Positions 38,251 to 44,960 of a stretch of DNA of 44,960 bases are shown here, piece after piece. The stretch is from Anaerolinea sp. (GTDB lineage: Bacteria > Chloroflexota > Anaerolineae > Anaerolineales > Villigracilaceae). The stretch covers positions 1-44,960 of the forward strand of contig DYID01000027.1 of NCBI GenBank assembly GCA_020723805.1, read 5' to 3'. The first letter of the stretch is position 1. Each line of letters begins with the position of its first letter. Both the position numbers and the translations under genes were made by a program. The notes under the pieces were generated by a model, which was not told where the DNA came from, ran no database searches, and saw only the letters and a list, made by a program, of their open reading frames with translations.

Positions 38251-41200
38251 ATGTCAAATAATATCGCCAAACGTAACGCTTTGTTTTCGGCTGTTGTCGT
38301 GTTTCTGTTGCTGGTCCTTTCCATAAGCAATAGTCTCACCGTGCCAGCCAGGGCGAGGGTGGAGGATACGGCTCGATCTGAGTCATCCCCAGTAAAGACA
38401 CCTCAGCCGACAGTCGAGCCACAACGGTTGAATGCGCCGCGCGAACCCATCCCCGCGCAAGTCATCATTCAATTTGCCCCCAACACATCTGCAAACGAAC
38501 GTGCCGCCTACATTAAGTCGCTAGGCGGCACTGTGGTTAATACTATCGAAGCATTGGATACTGTTATTGTGACTGTACCAGAACAGGTGGCGAAAGAGCC
38601 GTTGCCTGAGTCTCCCGTTGTTACTGAGATGGAACCCGATTATTACGTTTCTGCGCTGGACGATTTCATCCCCAACGACCCTCGCTACCCCGAACAATGG
38701 GCATTACCCGCCATTGGAGCGCCCGAAGCCTGGGCGCAACTGCCAGCGGACGCCCCACAGGTGACCGTCGCAGTCATTGACAGCGGCATCTGCGCCTCCC
38801 ACCCCGACCTGAGCGGACGCATCCTCGACGGCTGGGACTTCCTCGAAGACGATAGCGACCCACAGGATGACTTCGGTCACGGCTGTTCGGTGGCAGGCAT
38901 CATCGCCGCCAACATGAACGACGGCATCGGCATTGCCGGTGTCGCGCCGAATGCCCAGATCATGCCTTTGCGCGTCTTGAATGCCAGCGGTCTCGGCTCA
39001 TATTCCGACGTTGCCGCGGCGATTGTGTACGCGGCAGATAACGGCGCGCAGGTGATTAACCTGAGTTTGGGCGGTTCGAATCCCTCCACGACGTTGGAGA
39101 ACGCGGTCAATTATGCGATTTCAAAGGGCGTGATCGTCGTTGCCGCCGCAGGGAACAACGGCACAGAAGGCGCTCTCTACCCTGCCGCATATCCCGATGT
39201 GATTGCGGTTGGCTCGGTTGACCCCGATTTACAGCACAGCAGTTTCAGCAACTACGGTTCGCAGATTGACATTTGGGCGCCAGGGCGCGATATTCTCACC
39301 ACCAAGCGCGATGGCGGTTATGGGCTGGTAAGCGGCACTTCCTTTGCCGCGCCATATGTAACAGGGGCGGAAGCAATTTATCTTTTAGAATCTAAGGCAA
39401 TAGTGTTAAATAATGAAGTACTGTCATTTATTGACATGCCAATATTAGTCCCAACGGCAACTCAATCCCCTACGCAAGAATTCACAGAAGAAAGTCTTAT
39501 ACAAACCACCCTCGATATTCTGGACGAGCCAAATATAGTTGTAAACATTTTTGAAGTTAAGGTTCAGGAAGGCTGGGGTATTACTCGATTTGTGTTAGCA
39601 AATAAAAACTTACCACCAGAGACAGGATATGAGCCGGGAATTGCAATAGCAAGGTGGGAAGACGATCAATGGAAAATGGCGCTGGGAACATCGGAGGATT
39701 TCTTTTCTTGGCTCCCACTATTGCCTAATGGACTAATATCTGATGAAGAGAGAGATTTTATACTCCCGCGTAGTCCAGTTATTCAGGTCCAAACAGCATT
39801 GACAGGGTATAAACTCCCATTTCCAGGAGGCACAGCTTATTATGTCACACAAGGAAATAACAGTTTGCCATCTCACAATGAAGCTAACCATTCTGTTTAT
39901 GCATTTGACTTTAATTTAAACTCCAATAGCGAACCCATTATGGCCGCTCGTTCTGGAAGAGTCTATGACTTAAGAGAGACTCAAGGAACAGGGTGTCAAA
40001 ATATTTCTTGTTGGAAAACAGCCAATTTTATAGTTATTATTCACGAACCAGACGATGGAAAAGCTGATTTATATATGCATGTTTCACAAAATAGTGTGAT
40101 ACCAGAGATTGGGGAATGGGTAGAACAAGGCCAACCGATAGCTTTTGCAGGCGATAGTGGCTATACATGCAATTCTGATTGTTCTGGACCAGGAGCTCAC
40201 CTCCATTTTCAAGTTGAAGATAAACCTACAAACCGGAGTGTGACACTTGAGGATGCTAACTCAACTTGGTGGACAAATAGCAGTTATCAAATTCAATTTA
40301 GCGATACTTCTTTATACAATGTTAATGGCATCCCTCCTAAAGGCGGCCCATATGAGTCAAGCGGCGTCACACTGTATGAGCACTTTTATGATGACAATGA
40401 TCGAACTGCCGGTGGCCGTCGCCAGACTTTTACAGGCTATATTGGCGATCTTAATAATACGTTCTTAAAAAACGATGTAGCATCATCTGTAAGAGTTGCA
40501 AAAGATTGGTCTGTTATGCTTTGGAAAGGAATAAATAAAGGGCAACCATTTTTTCGAGCTACAAGATCAAGAAGATATTTTACAGATGAATTTTGGAGTG
40601 ATAATACAGGATTAGATAATAGTGTGCGCTCACTACGGGTAGGATATGCACAATGTATTAGCCCACTTGAGGTTGAGGGTACTGCCTCAATTGAACTAGG
40701 AATTTCTGCTATGGGAGGCGGTGATAGTTGCGATCCAGTTTCTCCAACAGACACTACCCCTCCAACAGGTTCATGGTTAAATCCAAGTAACAACTCTACA
40801 ATTTCATCATCCAATGTAACTTTGTCTGTAAACGCAAGCGATAACTCAGGCGGAAGTGGCGTGCGTGAAGTGCGCTGGAGCGCGAAATGGGGCGGGAACT
40901 GGTACGGCATTGGGTCAGATAACAGCGCTCCATATTCCATGAGTTGGAATATGTGCAACTCGGGCGTGCCTAATGGTGATGTTGAGCTGGGTTTTGAAGT
41001 TTGGGATAATGCCAACAATAAATGGGTTTACAGTGAACATTACACCAATTACCACATTACCAAAAATTATAACTGCTCTCAAGGCAGCAATGACACCACA
41101 CCTCCAACCGGTTCCTGGACCAGTCCGAGCAATGGGGTAACGATCAACTCCTCCACAGTCACATTGAGTGTGAATGCCAGCGATAATACAGGGGGCAGCG

Positions 41201-44200
41201 GCGTGAAGGAAGTCCGATGGAGCGCAAAGTGGAACAATCAATGGTTTGGTGTTGGAAACGATTCGTCTGCCCCATATTCAGTAGATTGGAATATGTGCTC
41301 ATCGGGTGTCCCCAACGGGGATATAGAGCTCGGTATGGAGGTTTGGGATAATGCCAATAATAAATGGGTTTATAGTGAGCATTACACCAATATCCATATA
41401 AATAAGAACTATAACTGTGGCGGCAATGATGGCGGTGGCGATCCACTTGCAGGGGCGCCGTGGAATACCCATGCCTGGCAAAATAAATATCTGGCGGGGT
41501 ACACAAATTGGGAGGGTACTATCTCGTGGGGTACATATCCATATATCAATTTCGACTGGGGCACGGGCGCTCCGTTTGGCTGGGGTGGCAATGAGTTTTC
41601 CATGCGAATGTGGCGAAGCGTTTATTTCCCGGGCGGGTATTACTCCTTCATGACAAAACATGATGATGGGATCAAGGTTTATCTTGATGGCACTTTGATC
41701 ATAGACGCCTGGTGGGACGGAGACGGAGGTCACGATGCTGGCAGAAATGTCTCCGCAGGTTACCATGAAGTCAAGGTCGAGTATTACGAAAACCAGGGAA
41801 ATGCAAAACTCCAGGTCGTATGGTATGGACCCGGGTACCCTGCGCCGGACAATAACCCGCCTGATGGAAAGATCACATCCCCCGCGCATCTTTCTGCAAC
41901 TACCAGCAGCACGCTCAATATATCTGCAGATGCATGGGATGATGCCAGTGGTGTGGATCATGTAGATTTTTGGGCGTGGTATTGTTATCAAAACGTGTGC
42001 GACTGGAGAAAACTGGGATCCGATTATTCATCCCCCTATACTTATAGTTGGAATTGGGGGTATCTCCCCGATTTGCATGTTTGGCTAAGTATTGATGTGT
42101 TTGACAAAACGGGGAAATCCAGGGGAAGCGCAGGCGGCTGGGTCGAGGTTGACCTGGACCGCAGTAATCCGACAGCCAGCATTACTTCCCCCGCGGCGAA
42201 TAGTTACCTGAACACAAACTCGATTCCCATTACCGTTACTGCAAATGATGGTCAGAGCGGCATTTGGAGGGTCCAATTCTTTGCGGGATACAATGAAACG
42301 GCGGGAGCCGGAGCGTTGGGCGAGGAGATTCTTCCGCCAGATCCGTATTCGCCTGAAGATCTCCAGAATGTTGATTCATCCGAGGTTACAGCCCAGGATT
42401 ACTGGCATGAGATCGGCTGGGACGAGGACGGCAGTAACGGCTGGAGCTTTACCTGGAACGCCGCTTCCGCCCCAGACCAAGGCGGGGCATCGGTCTTCGT
42501 CTATGTCTACGACAAAGCTGGTAACTACCAAGGCGCTCAAGTCTGGCCCGTGATGCTGGACCGCGCCTCCCCATCTTCGTCTGTAAACCCATTATCCCAA
42601 TACATCGGCTCGACATCATTCACGGTCAATTGGGCAGGGACAGATGCCACATCCGGTATCGCAAATTACGATATTCAATATCAAGATAATGGCGGCGCAT
42701 GGACGAATTGGCTTTCCGCCACATCGTCAACCTCTGCCACCTTTACGGGAGTGTTAGGTCATACCTATACGTTCCGGAGCCGGGCGCGAGACAGGGCGGG
42801 AAATGTGGAATCTTGGCCGTCCACTGCTGATGCGCAGACAACACTAGTAACAACTCCGTCGAACAACAACTTTACCTCCGCGATCCTTATATCCGCATTT
42901 CCATACAACCATACTGTGGATACGCGAGGAGCGACAACCGCTGGAGACGATCCGACCCCCACGTGCGGTTATGGTAAAAACTCCAATAGTGTCTGGTACA
43001 AATTTACCGCCCCAAGCACGGGATTGATCGAGATTGATACATGGGGGAGCAATTACGATACGGTTGTAGCCGTGTGGAGAGGAACAGCAGGGAGTCTCAC
43101 TCAAATCGCATGTAACGATGACGCCTACGGATATCTTGAGGCATGGCTGGAAGAGGTTCCCGTCACTGCAGGAACCACCTACTACATCGAAGTGATGGAT
43201 TACGGCAATCCCGGCGGCGGGAATCTTAAGTTATCTCTCGACTTTGCCGCATCCACATCCAATAACAATTTTGATACCCCAACCATTATCAGCGCCCTAC
43301 CATATAATGTTATTCAGGATACACGTGGAGCCACTCAGGCAAGTGATGATCCATCTATATCTGCTTGTAACCGCCTGCCTGGTCAGGCAAGCGTCTGGTA
43401 TCGCTATACACCATCAACTAATGTCAACTTGCTCATTGATACCAAAGGCAGTGATTATGACACGATGCTGGCAGTATGGACCGGTTCGCGCGGCAACCTT
43501 GTCCCTGTGGGGTGCAACGACGATATTGGCTACGTGAATGGAGTTTGGGATCAGGATTCGATACTGTCGGTTCCCGTTACCGCGGGCACGACCTACTACA
43601 TCGAAGCGTCCACATATGCGGGAAAGATAGACATTAATGGCGCCTCCGCCAGCGGACTGGACGAGAAACCGGATATCGAACCGGCTTCCGTCAATGGCTT
43701 GCAGGATTTACAGGAAAAGAAAATCGAAATTGACGAAAACGGCGGGTCGGTGATGTCCGCGCAATCGGAACGCCCCGACGCCATATCCGCGCAATTCTGG
43801 GGCGGAACGCTCCAACTTCACGTCACTTTCACTCATACAATTTCAGGGAATGCCGGCATCGCAGGCGCGATCCTAAGCTACACAGACGGCACCCTGAAAA
43901 CGGTCACTGCGGATGGAAGCGGAAACTATTCCATCACCGTACCCCATGGCTGGTCCGGGGCGGTCACCCCCTATAAGACCGGATATAAGTTTACGCCGCC
44001 CATCAGGACCTACAGCAGCCTGCAGAACGATCTAACGGGTCAGGATTACACGCCGCAGGCTTGTACCGTCTGTGCCGACATTGATGTCTTGATCGGCGGG
44101 AACTCGATGGGTAGGTACACCCTGGCAGGCGGCGAGGAGAAACGCGAATACTACCCCGTCAGCGGCGGACCGGTCAAGGTGGAGAGCACCAATGGCGTGA

Positions 44201-44960
44201 ACATCGTCTCCGCCATCCGCCTGCAATCCTACGCCAATAACACCCTGTACTCCTTCGTCGAGACCATGGGCGTGCCGCAGGGACTGCTCTCGTACAAGTA
44301 CGTCTTCCCCACCTACAACAACACCTGGGCGCCGCTCAACTCGCAAATCCGCGTCAGCAACCTGGAGACCACTCCCACCACCGTGCGCATCACCATCGGC
44401 AACGACGTAGTCTGGGAACAGCAGATGCAGGGACTGGAAGAACAGCGCCTGTACTTCAACGCCAGCGGCGGACCGGTCATCGTCGAGAGCCTGGATACCA
44501 GCAAGAAGATTGTGGCGGCGATCCGCCTGCAGTCCTACGCCAACAACCTCCTCTACAGCTTCTCCGAGACCATGGGCATCCCAGACCAGATGCTTTCGTA
44601 CCGCTACTACTTCCCGACCTACAACAACACCTGGGCGCCGCTCAACTCGCAAATCCGCGTCAGCAACCTGGAGACCACTCCCGCCACCGTGCGCATCACC
44701 ATCGGCAGCAGCGTGGTCTGGGAACGGCAGATGCAGGGACGCGAAGAACAGCGCCTGTACTTCCCGGTCAGCGGCGGACCGGTCATCGTCGAGAGCCTGG
44801 ATACCAGCAAGAAGATTGTGGCGGCAATCCGTCTGCAATCCTACGCCAATAACACCCTGTACTCCTTCGTCGAGACCATGGGTGTGCCGGAAGGACTGCT
44901 CTCCTACAAGTACTACTTCCCGACCTACAACAACACCTGGGCGCCGCTCAACTCGCAAAT
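38251..44960 (+). CDS. Giant secreted S8/M23 protease with surface repeats, 3' incomplete
   Basis: I read every codon from ATG 38251 to the window end and found no stop: 2236 codons, unfinished. A signal peptide ends near PARA (residue 35). A prodomain-like region follows (PAQVIIQFAPNTSANERAAYIKS). Next is a subtilisin domain with Asp177 (AVIDSGICASHPDL), His210 (FGHGCSVAG), Asn302 and Ser364 (SGTSFAAPYVTG). An M23-like domain has His547, Asp553, His610 and the HLH pair 650/652. Then come two 114-aa Ig-like repeats, a PA14 domain (about 1071-1197), further Ig/FN3-like domains, two PPC-like domains, a carboxypeptidase-regulatory-like domain and 102-aa repeats. Residues about 377-864 use AT-rich codons unlike the rest. 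It should be exported and act on proteins and perhaps peptidoglycan. Confidence 0.9.
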   Translation, partial: MSNNIAKRNALFSAVVVFLLLVLSISNSLTVPARARVEDTARSESSPVKTPQPTVEPQRLNAPREPIPAQVIIQFAPNTSANERAAYIKSLGGTVVNTIEALDTVIVTVPEQVAKEPLPESPVVTEMEPDYYVSALDDFIPNDPRYPEQWALPAIGAPEAWAQLPADAPQVTVAVIDSGICASHPDLSGRILDGWDFLEDDSDPQDDFGHGCSVAGIIAANMNDGIGIAGVAPNAQIMPLRVLNASGLGSYSDVAAAIVYAADNGAQVINLSLGGSNPSTTLENAVNYAISKGVIVVAAAGNNGTEGALYPAAYPDVIAVGSVDPDLQHSSFSNYGSQIDIWAPGRDILTTKRDGGYGLVSGTSFAAPYVTGAEAIYLLESKAIVLNNEVLSFIDMPILVPTATQSPTQEFTEESLIQTTLDILDEPNIVVNIFEVKVQEGWGITRFVLANKNLPPETGYEPGIAIARWEDDQWKMALGTSEDFFSWLPLLPNGLISDEERDFILPRSPVIQVQTALTGYKLPFPGGTAYYVTQGNNSLPSHNEANHSVYAFDFNLNSNSEPIMAARSGRVYDLRETQGTGCQNISCWKTANFIVIIHEPDDGKADLYMHVSQNSVIPEIGEWVEQGQPIAFAGDSGYTCNSDCSGPGAHLHFQVEDKPTNRSVTLEDANSTWWTNSSYQIQFSDTSLYNVNGIPPKGGPYESSGVTLYEHFYDDNDRTAGGRRQTFTGYIGDLNNTFLKNDVASSVRVAKDWSVMLWKGINKGQPFFRATRSRRYFTDEFWSDNTGLDNSVRSLRVGYAQCISPLEVEGTASIELGISAMGGGDSCDPVSPTDTTPPTGSWLNPSNNSTISSSNVTLSVNASDNSGGSGVREVRWSAKWGGNWYGIGSDNSAPYSMSWNMCNSGVPNGDVELGFEVWDNANNKWVYSEHYTNYHITKNYNCSQGSNDTTPPTGSWTSPSNGVTINSSTVTLSVNASDNTGGSGVKEVRWSAKWNNQWFGVGNDSSAPYSVDWNMCSSGVPNGDIELGMEVWDNANNKWVYSEHYTNIHINKNYNCGGNDGGGDPLAGAPWNTHAWQNKYLAGYTNWEGTISWGTYPYINFDWGTGAPFGWGGNEFSMRMWRSVYFPGGYYSFMTKHDDGIKVYLDGTLIIDAWWDGDGGHDAGRNVSAGYHEVKVEYYENQGNAKLQVVWYGPGYPAPDNNPPDGKITSPAHLSATTSSTLNISADAWDDASGVDHVDFWAWYCYQNVCDWRKLGSDYSSPYTYSWNWGYLPDLHVWLSIDVFDKTGKSRGSAGGWVEVDLDRSNPTASITSPAANSYLNTNSIPITVTANDGQSGIWRVQFFAGYNETAGAGALGEEILPPDPYSPEDLQNVDSSEVTAQDYWHEIGWDEDGSNGWSFTWNAASAPDQGGASVFVYVYDKAGNYQGAQVWPVMLDRASPSSSVNPLSQYIGSTSFTVNWAGTDATSGIANYDIQYQDNGGAWTNWLSATSSTSATFTGVLGHTYTFRSRARDRAGNVESWPSTADAQTTLVTTPSNNNFTSAILISAFPYNHTVDTRGATTAGDDPTPTCGYGKNSNSVWYKFTAPSTGLIEIDTWGSNYDTVVAVWRGTAGSLTQIACNDDAYGYLEAWLEEVPVTAGTTYYIEVMDYGNPGGGNLKLSLDFAASTSNNNFDTPTIISALPYNVIQDTRGATQASDDPSISACNRLPGQASVWYRYTPSTNVNLLIDTKGSDYDTMLAVWTGSRGNLVPVGCNDDIGYVNGVWDQDSILSVPVTAGTTYYIEASTYAGKIDINGASASGLDEKPDIEPASVNGLQDLQEKKIEIDENGGSVMSAQSERPDAISAQFWGGTLQLHVTFTHTISGNAGIAGAILSYTDGTLKTVTADGSGNYSITVPHGWSGAVTPYKTGYKFTPPIRTYSSLQNDLTGQDYTPQACTVCADIDVLIGGNSMGRYTLAGGEEKREYYPVSGGPVKVESTNGVNIVSAIRLQSYANNTLYSFVETMGVPQGLLSYKYVFPTYNNTWAPLNSQIRVSNLETTPTTVRITIGNDVVWEQQMQGLEEQRLYFNASGGPVIVESLDTSKKIVAAIRLQSYANNLLYSFSETMGIPDQMLSYRYYFPTYNNTWAPLNSQIRVSNLETTPATVRITIGSSVVWERQMQGREEQRLYFPVSGGPVIVESLDTSKKIVAAIRLQSYANNTLYSFVETMGVPEGLLSYKYYFPTYNNTWAPLNSQ
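40750..41418 (+). repeat. Two 342-bp Ig-like repeat units in the protease
   Basis: Both units begin DTTPPTGSW and share LSVNASDN, SGSGV or GGSGV, EVRWSAKW, SGVPNGD and EVWDNANNKWVYSEHYTN. The period is 342 bases (114 aa; starts at 40750 and 41092). The first unit has more AT-rich codons at its beginning. Confidence 0.9.
42862..43640 (+). repeat. Two 133-aa PPC-like domains in the protease
   Basis: Two units start at NNNF (42862 and 43261) and share PYN, DTRGAT, SVWY, YDT, AVW, CNDD and VPVTAGTTYYIE. They look like C-terminal PPC-type domains of secreted proteases, with the internal pair CNDD and an upstream cysteine in each. Confidence 0.85.
44080..44960 (+). repeat. 306-bp tandem repeats at the right edge
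   Basis: TYNNTWAPLNSQ recurs with its first codon at 44314, 44620 and 44926, an exact period of 306 bases (102 aa). Units share SGGPV, VES, AAIRLQSYANN, YSF, ETMG, LLSY, YYFPTYNNTWAPLNSQ and VSNLETTP, and are nearly identical in DNA. The array continues beyond the window. Confidence 0.95.

Noticed and set aside
44080-44960. Regular repeats as a CRISPR array
   Set aside because: The period is 306 bases, all units are coding in one frame, and there are no unique spacers.
38251-44960. Possible frameshift or gene break in the protease
   Set aside because: I translated every line of the region in the same frame; no stop occurs, and recognised domains continue in register on both sides of the AT-rich segment.
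18678-44960. Sortase substrate with an LPxTG-like tail in the window
   Set aside because: No protein here shows the motif followed by a hydrophobic stretch and basic tail. The giant protein's C-terminus is outside the window, so it stays undecided.

Overview
The window reads as a chromosomal segment of a moderately GC-rich bacterium, most likely a member of the Chloroflexota, class Anaerolineae. This assignment is an inference. It rests on the gene set (a two-domain protein disulfide oxidoreductase, a class D/E-type sortase, an X-family DNA polymerase with a PHP domain, a CASTOR/POLLUX-like channel, an MOFRL glycerate kinase), on the surface-protein repeat at the right edge, and on the density of small palindromic intergenic repeats. 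No rRNA or other phylogenetic marker is present. Three stretches are visibly more AT-rich than the rest and may have been acquired: the gene at the left edge (2-877), the B12/radical-SAM gene (28926-30410), and the middle of the giant protease gene (about 39380-40840).

Layout. 1-2800: an incomplete AT-rich gene of unknown function, tRNA-Val(GAC), a small membrane protein and a membrane diguanylate cyclase. 2785-6360 (minus): two paralogous STAS proteins flanking a ferric-reductase-like flavocytochrome, then a YprB-type exonuclease. 6443-10212: a GPH sugar symporter, glycerate 2-kinase, and a divergent glyoxylate/hydroxypyruvate reductase. 10650-13377: a UPF0173 hydrolase and a CASTOR/POLLUX-like channel transcribed divergently from two good promoters. 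13488-21590 (minus): the 5-oxoprolinase genes pxpA, pxpC and pxpB, an RlmD-type rRNA methyltransferase, serine-glyoxylate-type aminotransferase, a small membrane protein, a sortase, a small drug/metabolite-type transporter and a CDP-glycerol-transferase-like glycosyltransferase. 21858-22510: a Phd/YefM-YoeB toxin-antitoxin operon with promoter, operator and terminator. 22512-26023: a GT2 glycosyltransferase, then a thiol-redox group (OsmC, disulfide oxidoreductase, TlpA, glutaredoxin) and GroES. 26180-32983: a YdcZ transporter, PolX, a B12/radical-SAM enzyme, an isoprenylcysteine-methyltransferase-like protein, an EamA transporter and a divergent PRPP synthetase. 33056-38015: PadR with a membrane partner, YkvA, ferritin, and a three-gene overlapping unit (saccharopine-dehydrogenase-like, PEBP lipoprotein, esterase). 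38251-44960: one reading frame that stays open to the window edge. It encodes a secreted multidomain protein with both a subtilisin (S8) and an M23-type metallopeptidase domain, Ig-like, PA14 and PPC-like domains, and then near-identical 306-bp tandem repeats.

The aminotransferase, hydroxypyruvate reductase and glycerate kinase could together convert serine to phosphoglycerate. The most unusual feature of the window is its set of structured repeat families. Family A is a roughly 85-110 bp element with long terminal inverted repeats and inner hairpins. Family B is a pair of hairpins with complementary loops. Family C is a two-hairpin element, and family D is a CACAGAG-type palindrome. Several copies sit exactly at gene ends and supply the stop codon, and two genes (rlmD, glycerate kinase) contain such repeat sequence translated in frame. 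Base changes between copies of A, B and C tend to be compensated on the opposite strand of the stem, which points to selection or mutation acting on the fold.
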